From: Lichtheimia corymbifera B2541
Lineage: Eukaryota > Mucoromycota > Mucoromycetes > Mucorales > Lichtheimiaceae
Direction: 5' to 3'
DNA length: 64,000 nucleotides
Assembly: GCA_000697475.1 (NCBI GenBank)
Contig: JNEU01000776.1
Coordinates: forward strand, 62,001-126,000
The notes beneath the pieces are model-generated. The model was given only the letters and a program-made list of their open reading frames with translations. It was not told the DNA's origin and ran no database searches. This document shows positions 11,620 through 23,035 of the stretch, in pieces. How positions within the stretch are numbered: position 1 is the stretch's first letter; every line of letters starts with the position of its first letter. The position numbers were made by a program, and so were the translations under genes.

Positions 11620-11964
11620 TCATATTCGAGATGGATGGTAGTGGTTCATTATCTTGATCTCTTTTACGCGATCTTTGAATAAACCAGGGATAGTAACCCA
11701 TAATAATGAAGCACATTCTGCATAGCTATTTGATATGATAAGCATATCCGCAAACTCCTGATGGTAATGACTTTGATTATCAAAGAAAAAGTTGTGTACA
11801 CAAGGACGTGTGTGGGAAATGTATAGCAATACGGCAGTAATGATGGGTGTACCTGGACAAGTCAGCTTATGCAGTGTTCTTTCCAATTGATAGAATTTCC
11901 CACGGTGATGACCGACTTTAAACCTTTCCTCATTCCCCAGAAGGAGTCGACACTCTTTTTCCTT
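11620..11964 (-). other. Open frame of unknown status upstream of NELF-C/D
   Basis: A frame of about 114 codons is open on the minus strand just upstream of the NELF-C/D 5' end and overlaps the BCKDHB promoter. It contains protein-like stretches such as HRGKFYQLERTLHKL and EFADMLIISNSYAECASLL but has no in-frame ATG at its 5' end. I could not splice it in phase to the NELF-C/D exons. It may be a 5' exon of that gene, part of another gene, or chance. Confidence 0.3.
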
Positions 11965-11989
11965 TTACTACTCCAAACAACATACCCAT

Positions 11990-13536
11990 ATGCAACCTGG
12001 ATTTAGACAACTCGCTGGTCGCTCCTTGCATTACATTCAAGCAAGTGCCACATACATGTACTTTATTGTTTTCAACGCGCACTGACGCCTTTCGTTATTC
12101 ATTAGAGAAGGGGTTATGCTGCTGGTTCAGCACAACCACAAGATGGTATCAAACAAGGTGTGGCCCATTCACTTTTATTAAAGCGTACATCCGAAGACGC
12201 ATTACGTAACCCTGAACTTGCTCATATGAGTGCTATCGATGGTAAGTATAGCGATGATGATGATGATTGTGTGTGGGTTTCTTATTCTCCCCATTTTTAG
12301 GTGAGACGCGGAAGATGAATTTGTTCCAAGCTGTCAATGATGCCATGTCAATTGCTCTTGCCACCGATGATAATGCTGGTAAACATCTACTTTTTCAATA
12401 CACACCCATCTCAAAACATGAAATAATACTCATGCTCTTTTTGGTATTCAGTGGTCTTTGGTGAGGATGTATCCTTTGGTGGTGTATTTCGAGCAACCAC
12501 CGGTCTGGCAGAGAAGTTTGGCAAGGACCGTGTCTTTAATACGCCTTTGACGGAGCAAGGTATTGCTGGTTTTGCTATTGGTATGGCTGCAGTGGGTCAT
12601 ACAGCCATCGCAGAAATCCAATTTGCGGATTATATTTTCCCTGCTTTTGATCAGGTTTGTATAGCATATGTCATTTTTAAGATTTTATTGACATGACTTT
12701 GAATAGCTTGTCAACGAAGCTGCCAAGTACAGATATAGATCCGGCAATCAGTTTAACGTAGGTGGAATGACCATTCGTGCACCATGCTCAGCTGTAGGAC
12801 ATGGTGGTCATTATCATTCACAAAGCCCCGAAGCTTTCTTTGCCCATTGTCCTGGTTTAAAGGTATTATTTATTACAGTGGAAGGATGAAATCAAGGATG
12901 GATGTAGCTGACTTGTATCTAGATTGTCACTCCACGTAGTCCTATCCAAGCTAAAGGATTGTTACTTGCATCTATACGCGATCGTAACCCTGTCATTTTC
13001 TTCGAACCAAAGAATCTTTATCGTGCTGCTGGTGAGTAAATATAGAATCCATGATCAAGAGATCAGTAGCGACTGACATGACTTGAATCATTCTAGTTGA
13101 GGAAGTGCCTGTTGCCGATTACGAGCTTCCACTTAGCAAGGCTGAAGTACTAAAGCGTGGCAAGGATGTCACCATTGTCGGCTATGGTGCACAAATGTAT
13201 ACTTTGGAGAACGCTGTTCAATTAGCTGAAAAGAAGATGCCCGGCCTGAGCTGCGAATTGATTGATTTGCGTACTATTATGCCATGGGATGTGGATACCG
13301 TTGTCGAGTCTGTAAACAAAACCGGTCGTCTGGTGGTAGCACATGAAGCACCTAAATCAAGTGGTATGGGTGCTGAGATTTCCTCTACGATTATGGAGAG
13401 ATGCTTCTTGCGATTGGAAGCACCTATTCAACGTGTATGTGGTTGGGATACTCCCTTCCCTCTTATCTTTGAAAAGTTTTATATGCCAAATATGATTCGA
13501 TGCTTCGATGCCATCAAGAATGCTGTAAACTACTAA
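11990..13536 (+). CDS. BCKDHB: Branched-chain 2-oxoacid dehydrogenase E1 subunit beta, mitochondrial
   Basis: Seven exons fit (11990..12040, 12106..12241, 12301..12378, 12452..12654, 12707..12862, 12923..13031, 13097..13536) for 390 residues. The protein pairs with E1 alpha to decarboxylate the ketoacids of Leu, Ile and Val in mitochondria. The N-terminus is Arg/Ser-rich and suits a targeting peptide. Family signatures include [69 protein letters not shown] and [11 protein letters not shown], closer to BCKDHB than to pyruvate dehydrogenase E1 beta. The first intron begins GCAAGT at 12041; only this GC donor keeps the reading frame. Alternative GT donors nearby lead to stops. Confidence 0.92.
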
Positions 13537-13707
13537 TTAAAATGAATAAAGCTTCCACGTTTATTTGTATAGAGGAATTATAATGTCTGAGTCAATTTAA
13601 GCTGCATTATGTGTGTTGAGTGTGTTGGGCACACACACGCCCCGCTGAGGACCATGAAGAGTTGGATCGGCGATGTTCATCAGTTTCTCCTTCTCGATTA
13701 ATCCACC

Positions 13708-14311
13708 ATGGTACGATATCAATCACCATAACGATATACACACACTTGCTGAATCACGACGACCTTGAGAATCGATGGATGGATGGATGGATGAATAGAT
13801 ACGATGGATCCTTCTACGATTTTCAGTCGACTCGATTCCAGCATGCTCTCTGTCTCTCAGTTGCACATTGCTCACTAACGCGAACCTCCCATTAGACCAA
13901 GGGTACCCAATCGTTTGGTAAGCGCCAGACCAAGACGCATACCCTTTGCCGTCGCTGTGGCAACCGCTCATACCACAAGCAAAAGAAGACCTGTGCCAGC
14001 TGTGGCTATCCCGCCGCCAAGATGAGAAAGTGTAAGTGAATGCCAGCCCCCATCCACCACCACCATCCAGCTTATGACTCACAAGTATTTTATAACAATA
14101 GTCAACTGGTCTGAAAAGGCTAAGCGTAGAAGAACCACTGGTACTGGTCGCATGAGCTACTTGAAGAAGGTCCACCGTCGCTTCACTAACGGCTTCCGTG
14201 AAGGTACGTTTCCATTATGCATTACGCTGCATTGAGCACGTGCACGTATTAATCTCGCATATGATTCATTTAGGCACCCAAGCCAAGAAGCAACAAAAGA
14301 CCGAGAACTAA
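13708..14311 (+). CDS. RPL37: 60S ribosomal protein eL37
   Basis: Exons fit 13708..13710, 13896..14031, 14102..14203 and 14274..14311, giving 92 residues. The first coding exon is the ATG alone, followed by a 185-bp intron. The protein reads [20 protein letters not shown] onward with the zinc-binding CxxC...CxxC pair (CRRC and CASC) typical of eL37, and ends in a Lys/Gln-rich tail. It is a structural component of the large ribosomal subunit that binds rRNA. The intron after the start codon carries a CTAAC branch site near 13874. Confidence 0.95.
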
Positions 14312-14569
14312 AAGCACGGATATACGACATTGCAGTTATACATGCACACACAGCCAGGACCGAATCGGTTAGATTAGCTGATTGTGCGACCGTATTTTTC
14401 AATCGGGATGCATATAAAGATGAGCTACAAACACAAGAAAAGGAACAAGATTGGATGTCTATAACGATGGGATGCAATTGCAACAGGAGTGAAGAAGTCA
14501 TGGATGGCCATTATGCAAAGAGGGAGTTACAAAAAGGAGAAGGAAAAGAGGATGAGGAGAATGTTTTCA

Positions 14570-16161
14570 TTATAAAATCCCGGAATCTTTGAGAGCATTA
14601 CGCAGAATGGTTTCAGCAATAGCACCAAAAACCAATCGAATCTGTGATTGCAATATTGAGTTAATGGATGGGAAGGATAGGATGGATGAGTAAGCCTTAG
14701 ACTTACATTGGTAGTGCTGGTGGCCTCTGTCAGACTATGCAAATGCAAAGAGGGGTGAGAACAAATTATGCAATAAGGGGTTTTGAATGAATGGTGCATG
14801 TGCTTACTGTGGGTAAATGTTGAGCTTGGCACGATTTGTTTGGTTGAATCGCCAAAGGATATATTTGGTCGCCTTTTTGATATCTTGACCACCTGCATCA
14901 AAGCATATTCTGTTTTTAGTAATGTATTCATTGTAAGAGTGGAGCTGTAAGCTTACCACCATAATCAGGAAAATAACGCTCAAATGGGAGCTTTGGCAGT
15001 TTGCTTTTGAAGACGTCGATCTTATTCAAAAACAGAATGATCGACGTGCGTAAGAACCATCGGCTGTTGATAACTGATTCAAACAGCACTAAACTTTCCA
15101 TCATGCGATTCTATAGTCGTACAAGCTTCAATATCAAGTCATGGTGGCAACTTTTCATATATTGTATACCTGCCGTGATTCTTCAAGAAGCACCTGGTCG
15201 TATTCGCTCAAGGATACACAAAAGATAATAGATGTCACAGCCTCAAAACAATGAATCCATTTTTTTCGTTCAGAACGTTGACCACCCACATCAAACATGC
15301 TATTTTTACAAATCAATCAATTAGCTCGCTGCATAGTAATCATTGTACTGCATTCTTGGTATATACTCACTGGATGTCCAGCTGACCCATTTTAAACCGC
15401 GTCTCTGTAATGCCTGTGGTTTTGGATCTTGCACGCAGCACATCTTGCTCACAAGGCACATAATCCGGTTCGCCTATCCTTTCGGCATTCTCGAAAAAGC
15501 TATATCAAATCCCGCTATTGTCAATTGTGTTTATCCTTGCTGGTATTGTTTGCCAAGAACATACTAGGATGCCGAGTCCATTAGATAAAAGTCGCTTCCG
15601 TCCGTTTCATCAAGCAGCTGTGCCACCACATCGTCTCGCCATATGCTGCTAATGGCTGCTGACAACTCCGGAGTCACTATACCACCCACAGCATGGCACT
15701 CCTTGACGCGCTCAGCGTGATACTATAATAAGAATACAGCCGTATGAGATACATTATCTGATAGTCTTATGCATGATGCACATGTATACCATGTTCTTTT
15801 CCTCTTTGAACCTGTAATCAAATTTCTCGAGACCATTGACTAGGACTTGGGCACATTCAATCAGGTTTTTGTATACAGTAGGTCGCCATGTTTCCAGCTC
15901 GTCAGTAGAATAGCCGTTTTGGTGGATGATTTTCATTTGTTTTACGATCGTGGATTTTCCTGATTCACCGCTACCTACGTATGCCCATGCATAGATACAT
16001 ATCAGAAGCTGCAACAAATCTTTATAGCTTATAAAGACAATACCGAGAAGCAAAATCTTGAGTTCGCGTCTGATACGTTGTGAGTCTTCTTCTAACATGC
16101 GATCAATAGCTTGGCTGTGGTTGCGTTCAGCGCGTTTTTCGGATGATGCACAAAGGCCCAT
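14570..16161 (-). CDS. Heterotrimeric G-protein alpha subunit
   Basis: Nine exons fit (16161..16044, 15974..15790, 15722..15565, 15499..15371, 15299..15170, 15110..14957, 14892..14808, 14734..14707, 14641..14570) for 352 residues. The protein starts MGLCAS, suiting N-myristoylation at Gly2 and palmitoylation at Cys4. Nucleotide motifs are visible: GSGESGKST (G1), [10 protein letters not shown] (switch I with the catalytic Arg), [12 protein letters not shown] (switch II) and FLNKID (G4). The G5 motif reads TEAT where TCAT is usual. It ends LKDSGIL, with no Cys four from the end. It relays seven-helix receptor signals at the plasma membrane; the downstream pathway cannot be told from the sequence. 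One exon is only 28 nt. Confidence 0.93.
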
Positions 16162-16463
16162 TGTGTATGGAAAAGGAAAGGAGTGAAGATGGTATAAAGT
16201 AACAGGGGAACGAGGGCAAAAAGAGAGAAAGATACATGATAAAGGAGAAACAGGGTTTTTTTTTATTTTTTTGCACAGGGATGAAAGCAACATAAGATTG
16301 GTGTGCTCGCAAGGAGAAAAAGTGATCGCTTTGTATTCCCAAAAGTCTATGTAGCAGAGTAGGAGGAGGAAGGAGATTGGGGGTCTGTGTATGTGTGTGT
16401 CGTGTACGTATGCAAGTGCCAATCGAGGACAAGGGGGGAAATAACAAAAATGGTGATCTTCCA

Positions 16464-17172
16464 TCATCCAGATTTGGTTCGCTCGGCATAATCCGCCCAG
16501 CTTCCAGGGTAATTGTATACGCTGTTATATAGAAATACATCATCAGTTTGGTATCTTGGCCATGGTCATGATTCTAACTTACCGCGTGTACCCAATATCA
16601 CGCAAGAAATCCGCCGCTTTGTTGGATCGGATACCAGCTTGGCAGTAAAGAACAACTTCGTCTCCCTCACTTGGCTTGTCGAATCCAAATTCATCCTCGA
16701 AATCCTCTTCTGACATACTCCATGCTACGAGAAATTTGCTCTACATACATTCATGCATGAGATCTTCCATACCTATCTTTTTTCCTTTTTCAACATTGAC
16801 TTACCAAGGGAACATTTTTTGCCGATGGGATGGACCCTTGCAACAATTCATTAGGCTCTCGGACGTCAATAAGGTGGATGTTCTACGTACATGATTGTAT
16901 AAGTGATCCGAGTTTTCCTTTAGTAATAAAGCACTTACCTGCTTGTTATCTTTTATGATCTTTTGAATATATTCATAGTCAACAGTATTGTTCTCGGTAG
17001 CTGCAGTGAAACGACGCGTTGCGACCAATGCACTTCGTTGCCAAGCGATCGGCTTCAATTGACTCGACAATGCGACTGATGCTGCTTGACGAATAACACG
17101 AGGTTGGTGTCTCAGGATATTGTGTCGTAAGACGTTGGAACAAGCGGTTCTCATGAGGTTGGGCAAACTCAT
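16464..17172 (-). CDS. Rhodanese-domain sulfurtransferase, probably mitochondrial
   Basis: Exons fit 17172..16939, 16882..16805, 16740..16583 and 16521..16464, giving 175 residues. The first 60 or so residues are rich in Arg, Ala and Ser without acidic residues, as in mitochondrial presequences. The single rhodanese domain shows IHLIDVREPNELLQGSIPSA, then the active-site loop CQAGIRS with the catalytic Cys, and ends YPGSWADYAER. It resembles fungal Rdl1/Rdl2-type thiosulfate sulfurtransferases, which move sulfane sulfur. The ATG at 17172 is the first in this frame. It lies upstream of the G alpha gene on the same strand with about 300 bp between them. Confidence 0.88.
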
Positions 17173-17684
17173 AGTTGTTTCTTGGGAAGAAGAGAATGGA
17201 AACTGGCTGTTGAGAATTACCTGAGCATATATCAACCCAGCCAGCTACTGCCGGTTGGCATGACTACCACACCAATTGTGGAAATAAACACCACACGCCT
17301 GAAGCACAATGCATTTCAGAATGTATATGGATCAATATGGGCATCCAATGCTATATCCCAGCTGTGTACATTGAACTATGCAGTCGATCTGGTTGAAAAC
17401 AAGCGTGGCAAGCGTGACCAAATATTACATGTCAATACGAAATAGCTTTTCTGCTTTATGTGGACTCAATTGAGGTATCTTATCATTTCAAAGAGTAAAT
17501 ATAACTAGGATAACGCTTCTTTTTATTGTATAATCAACAAGCTATCTGGTTTGCATGATATGGAGGAGATGGATATAAATGGCAATCAGCACCACCGCGT
17601 GCGGGCTCTTCTTGACTGCTTTTCCACTTCTTGCCTACTCACCACAGCTTTACCCTTCACCGTCAACGATCTCCACAGCCCACA
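17173..17684. promoter_or_regulatory. Divergent intergenic region between rhodanese and SmE genes
   Basis: About 510 bp separate the rhodanese start (-) from the SmE start (+). A plus-strand frame ending near 17445 is open for about 60 codons after an ATG but has no recognisable features. The frame just before the SmE ATG is probably its 5' leader. Confidence 0.4.
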
Positions 17685-18222
17685 ATGTCAAGCAAGGTGC
17701 AAAAAATTATGGTCCAACCTATCGTATGTATACCAAAAGCGTAACCATAGCACGGAATGTCACTCGTTAACTAATTCGTCTTTCTTGTCTTAGAACCTGA
17801 TTTTCAGGTATCTGCAAAACGTAAGCCATCCCACTCATCTATCGCTTCAACTGCAAGAGACTTACACAATCCTATTAGAAAACAAGAGTGCAGATTTGGT
17901 TGTTCGACAAGGCTGATATGCGAATCGAGGGTCAGATCATTGTATGTTGGGGAAGCGTCATTCAGAAAGAGGGTGTGTCGAAAAAGCAAGCAAGCAACTC
18001 ATTCACGTGTCTAGGGCTTTGACGAGTTTATGAACTTGGTTTTGGATCAAGCACAAGAAGTGACGACTAAGGAAGGTGGCACCAGAAGAAACATTGGTAA
18101 GAATACAGTGCAGGATTTGGTTTTGAAGGAGGATACCTTATTGACATCCGTGGATCGTTTTGCTAGGTCGAATCATGCTCCGAGGAGACAATATCACGTT
18201 GATACAAGCGACTGGAAACTAG
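17685..18222 (+). CDS. SME1: Small nuclear ribonucleoprotein E (SmE)
   Basis: Five exons fit (17685..17723, 17794..17820, 17879..17941, 18015..18096, 18167..18222) for 88 residues. The translation matches Sm protein E: KVQKIMVQPINLIFRYLQN, then Sm1 motif RVQIWLFDKADMRIEGQIIG with FDEFMNLVLDQA, and Sm2 motif GRIMLRGDNITLI. SmE is part of the seven-membered Sm ring on U1, U2, U4 and U5 snRNAs in the spliceosome. The second exon is only 27 nt, and four introns interrupt 267 coding bases. Confidence 0.95.
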
Positions 18223-18658
18223 CGTGACTCAGATAGCCATAAAGCATATATGACGAACCAGAAGGGATTGCATCATTAGGAGAAATATATCTTTGTTATG
18301 AAAAGCATTGTGATTGACATCTTCTTGGTTGCATGGTGGTGTTGGGTGACAGGGATCAGGCAAAAAGTGGCTGTGATTTGTAACGTGGGCCCTTATGCAT
18401 TGTATTCTTTCCCCCTTTTATTAAGCTCATATATGCCATCATGGTAGATATCTCGGCCAACAACCGTTCTTTACACTCCAACATCTTGCTAATGTCAAGG
18501 CTCTATATAGGGTCAAGACCAATCTACTCAAAAACACGATCGTCTTCACGACATCACGGAAGCTGGTAATTGCTTTGATGGTCCTTGTCACTCATTCGCA
18601 AGTTGACTTGTCGTGCCTGTAGATATGGCTCTCTCTAGCGAAGCAAGCAGTGGTAACC

Positions 18659-19604
18659 ATGGCAACTACACTATTGGGAGTCTTATTAACGCGCAAAAGT
18701 ATAGTGATTGAAGGCTCTCAAGCTCGAAATGCTGTTGCAGGAGACGATGGTGGTTCCGATAAGGTAACGTAGCATTACATATGGCTCAAATATCAAGCAA
18801 CTCATGCATCCATACATCAAAGGGGATTATACAAGTCGTACATGGTGCAGGCGATGATGGTCAAGAAGAAGAAATATTGAGATTACAGCAAGTTAAGCGA
18901 GTAAGCAAGCGACCAATGTCAATGATGCCATATTTTTATCTCATAGCTATCTATGTAGTTTACACCTCTTGTACGAGAGAATGATCGTGGTTTTGGTCTT
19001 GATGGATTACTTGGCATTACTGTCGGTAACAGGTCATCATCGAACGCTTCACAAGAGCAAACCAATAGGATGGAAAGTAAGCAACTTCATCACTGCTGCT
19101 CAAGCTTGAAAGGATTACTAAACCATCGAATTGCATGTTATCTAGTTGATCCGGAGCCATTGGCTGATACCCTTTTCCGTTTATACCAACATACCGAAGC
19201 TTATAAGAGTAAAATGTGTGAGCGACAGGTATGTACTGCGAGAGAAATTGTACGTTAGATGGATGTTGATAATGCCTCCAATATAGAAATGCCTGCATGA
19301 TCGAATACAATACGCTGAAAGACTCAGCCAGCAAACTACACAAGCACTGATATTGGCGCTGAATCAGGCCAAGAATGCGAATGAGAGGATACCAGAGATC
19401 AAAGCGTTGACAACCCATGCTGAGAAGGCGCAAGGATCAGCCAAGAAGATAATGGAAGGATTGAACAATATCAACAGCTATCTCGCATCCGATGATCAAC
19501 TAGACAATGCAGCATTTGAAACGCGGTGGCCGGTGCTGTCCCCACTTTTGAATACCACAGTAGATACCAACAATATAGAATCAACGATGGATGTGTCATC
19601 CTGA
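18659..19604 (+). CDS. BORCS5 (myrlysin)-like subunit, tentative
   Basis: Exons fit 18659..18763, 18823..18900, 18959..19076, 19146..19228 and 19287..19604 for 233 residues from the ATG at 18659. The core resembles BORCS5 of the lysosome-positioning BORC complex: IVIEGSQARNAV, then EEEILRLQQVKRFTPLV, a linker, LADTLFRLYQHTEAYKSKM and a long C-terminal helical region from QKCLHDRIQYAERLSQQ to about residue 215. An alternative donor at 18750 with acceptor at 18850 would align better with the animal protein. The 5' end is unsure: the frame continues open upstream with a spliced segment around 18450..18557, and no Met-Gly myristoylation start was found. The family call is by resemblance and not secure. 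Confidence 0.55.
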
Positions 19605-19736
19605 CATGTTGTCAATATGCCGCCACCACTGATTACAAATAAACTTTCAGTATGACAAGATAGCGTGTGAATACACTTTTGCTGGAGATCACTTTATTTG
19701 TATCCTACTACTCTTTCTCTCCTCTCTTCTACAAAT

Positions 19737-20856
19737 ATGAAAATAGCAGCTGTTCAGGTATTTTCCTTCTCCATTGCAGCAAGGCAAATGGACCTAATGA
19801 GACCCCCCCATGCGTAGTATTGCATCGACCACGACGATCCCCATGGCAACTGGTCGCGTATCGAAGACTATATCAACAAAGCCAAAAGTCAAGGCGTGGA
19901 CTTGGTTGTTTTCCCAGAGTAATACCAACCATGTCATTATCTTCATCAAGGCTATGTCCAGTTAACGGTTTCAAATAGGTACATTATTGGTGGTCCTGGT
20001 CCTGAAAGGGCAACTGGAAAGGAGGCTTGCGAACGTTTCTGCAGCTTGGCAAAGCAATATGATCTTGATATCGTATCGGGAACCATTGTTGAAAACGATC
20101 CGGAAGACGGCAAACTGTATAATTGCGCTTACTACATTGACAACCGTGGCCAAGTCTTACTGGAATACCGCAAAGTGCATCTTTGGCATCCTGAACGAGA
20201 TTACTTGCACCAAGGTAAACCAAACATTGAATGGCTATAAGCAATCATGCTGATTTGTATATCAGGCAAGCATGGATTTGGTACTACCAAGAATAGATTT
20301 GGGATCACTGTTGGCATGTGCGTATGCTGGGACATTGCATTCCCTGAAGGTTTCCGACATATGGTATTCAAGGATGGTGCTCAATTAGTGATTGCGCCAG
20401 GTAAGTCAGATCATCATTCCATGCCATATGGCACAGCATGAGTTTTAACAATAATATTTAGCTTATTGGACATTGGAGGATGCTGGTCCTATTGGTCAAG
20501 GCCACAACGCATACAGTGAATCGGCGTTCCTTGATTCTGTTGTTCCCGCACGTGCGTTTGAAAATGAGATTGCTATGGTGTTTTGCAACGTAGGTGATCC
20601 CAACGGTGAGGGACAACGAAAAAGTCCATTTGGTGCCTCAGCTGGATGTACCCAAATTGCAGTTCCTTTCAAGGGTGTGATCGCTCATTGTGCAGCACGT
20701 ACCGAAGAGATGATTGTGGCCGATGTTGATGTTGAAACATTGACACGTGATGCGGAAACAGTATACAAGGTGCGAGAAGATTGGATCAAGGGCAAGATAT
20801 TTGGTGGCAGTCCTGCATACGAAGTCGAGTCTATCGTCAAACCTAGTAGCCAATAG
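19737..20856 (+). CDS. Carbon-nitrogen hydrolase (nitrilase superfamily)
   Basis: Exons fit 19737..19757, 19818..19918, 19979..20214, 20266..20400 and 20462..20856, giving 295 residues. The Glu-Lys-Cys catalytic triad is in place: VDLVVFPE for Glu, LLEYRKVHLW for Lys and VGMCVCWDIAFPE for the nucleophilic Cys. Such enzymes hydrolyse nitriles, amides or carbamoyl groups in the cytosol. The sequence does not let me choose a substrate. The first exon is only 21 nt (MKIAAVQ), and the first intron must run to 19817, since a nearer AG would leave only 22 bp. Confidence 0.88.
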
Positions 20857-20936
20857 TGATGATCTCCATAGTTTCATGGTTTATTTTAATATATATAATT
20901 GACATATGCAAAGGAAATGAGAGGGTTGGGACTTTT

Positions 20937-22980
20937 TTATGTGGAAGTGGCACGCTTGTTGACATAAAGGTTCATGCCATTCTTCATAGGAAGGGTAAGG
21001 GATACTTGGTATGTGATCTCTTGGCCAGGAACCAAGGTGAATTCATAACGTCTGAGCAAAAAGATGATAGCAACAAGAGCTTCAAGAGTAGCAAGATTTT
21101 GACCTATATATCACATTTAGTTGTACTGCTATATACATTCAGTAGGAAACATCATCATCGCTTACCAAGGCAAGTACGTGGACCAGCATGGAAAGCAGGC
21201 CATTGTCCTTGTGATTCTCTACGTAGTTCGCCTTCGGGAGTAATCCATCGTTCGGGTTTAAATTGCTTTGCATCAGGTCCCCATACTTTTTCAGAGCGAC
21301 CTTGAGCCCAAGGATCCCAGACCACGTAGTCGCCCTTTTTGATGTTGGTGCCATCAGGCCACACATCATCATTAAGTGCATATTTTTGGTTTGCTGGTAC
21401 GGAGGGATGAAGACGTAGTACCTCATAGAATCTATAAAGGTAACCATGTTAGAAAGCCGTTGTGCTTTTACAAAACTTGAAAAACGTACACTGCATGGGC
21501 ATATTTCATATCCTTGATCTTTTCGTAAAGTGCACGGGCATCACCTTCAACGTCATCGGTGATGAATTCATTGATTTCTTGAACAAGCTTGTATTCAATG
21601 CGAGGGTGGCAGCAAAGGTTATAGAAGGTCCATGATAATGCTTGGGCTGTTGTGTCTCTTCCGGCAATAACAAAGTTCAACACGATATCACGCAACTAAG
21701 GATCAATATAGATCAGTGGATTGTTATATATGCAGACGTGTATATTATTACCTCGGCGTTACTGAGTTCTTCACCATGTTCATTTAAGGCGTTCATGAAA
21801 CGTGAAAGCAAATCATGGTGCACTTCACCTTTGGCGAGCTGAGCACGGCGACCTTCAATAACATCGTTGGCAAAGGAATCAATAACATTCAAATGGTCCT
21901 GGATCGATTGCTTCCAAGGATGCATCAAATTCTGAATTTTCTCGGTGACAGGCCAAAGAGGATTGACAAAGCGTTGGAAAGAATTCATTTGACATTCGTC
22001 AAAGGAAGCAGCAAATGGCACCTTTTCCTTGCTGCTAAGAGCGTTAAGCTGCACGCCAAAACCAAGCCTGTTAAATCCACCAGTGTTAATATGGGCATGT
22101 GTATATAGCAAAAGGGATGGTTACTTACAAGATGAATGAGTCCAAAGTAAACTTGAACATGACATCATGGAAATCAACAGGCTGGCCATCTTCGCAAGCC
22201 TTGTCAAAGATCAACTTGTTCATGAAATTGATTTCCTGAATGAAGACACTACGACGAATGAGAACATTGTATCGACAGATGAACGCATGATCATGTAGCT
22301 TACTCGGTGAAATGGTCTCTGAAGTTTCTCACTATATAATATATGTAAGTGTCTGCGTATCAAAGCTTGGAAAAGAGATATTACGAACCATTGAACACGA
22401 CCGAGGCTGTTTTACGTTGATATTTCCAATGTTCTCCATTGGCATTGAAGATACCATGACCGAGGAGGTCGGTAGTTGCATGGCTGAATTGGGGTCCTTT
22501 GACATAGTTTTCGAAATTGTCTATGTAGGATAATATCGGTTTGCATTAAAATTTGCATGATTGCTATCATTAGGTAATTTAGCGTTACCTTTCAAGATCC
22601 TTTCAACGTTGCGTGGGTCGATCGTCACGATACTGCGAGGAATACCAAGTGCCGATGATGTGCTTTTTTTATACATGATGTCGTGAGTGTGATGTTGTTG
22701 ATGATGAGTATTGCAAATAATCTTACGAGGTCAATGTATCCTGTAATTCGAAGCCTTCCAGGAACATGTGATGGATTCGTTCCTTATTGGCAATGAGTGT
22801 GGGAAGAATGCCAACCAAAGGCCAGCCTTTGGTATATGGGATGCCTTCTCGGTGCTCGTCAAAGATACCGCGGTCTGGATATTTTAATGCAAGAAGACCA
22901 AGAACGGCTGCTGTGGCGCCTCCAATAATGCCAGCTTTCTGCAACACTGGGTTATTCTTTCGATCACCGAGCAAAGACAT
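20937..22980 (-). CDS. Cytochrome P450 monooxygenase
   Basis: Nine exons fit (22980..22727, 22662..22589, 22520..22389, 22331..22304, 22248..22129, 22067..21752, 21695..21490, 21431..21166, 21103..20937) for 520 residues. An N-terminal hydrophobic helix (IIGGATAAVLGLLAL) suits anchoring in the ER membrane. The oxygen-binding I helix reads FVIAGRDTTAQALSW, the ExxR motif is in FYEVLRLHP, PERW follows, and the haem loop FHAGPRTCLG carries the Cys ligand. The overall pattern recalls fatty-acid or alkane hydroxylating fungal families such as CYP52/CYP505-type relatives, but the substrate is not known. One exon is 28 nt. The start at 22980 lies about 50 bp downstream of a TATA-like box. Confidence 0.93.
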
Positions 22981-23028
22981 GAGTGAAAAAGGATGATTTG
23001 CATTTTCAGCAATGGGCCACCTCCCCTC

Positions 23029-23035
23029 TTTTATA
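23029..23035 (-). promoter_or_regulatory. TATA-like box of the P450 gene
   Basis: TATAAAA on the minus strand lies about 50 bp before the P450 ATG at 22980. An in-frame ATG at 23040 lies just upstream of this box and would not be transcribed, which supports the downstream start. Confidence 0.5.

Noticed and set aside
16127..16543. 138-codon minus-strand frame upstream of the G alpha start
   Set aside because: It covers the pyrimidine-rich 5' leader of the G alpha gene and the last rhodanese exon in a different frame.
17182..17445. Plus-strand frame between rhodanese and SmE
   Set aside because: Short, begins inside the rhodanese 5' region, and has no recognisable features.
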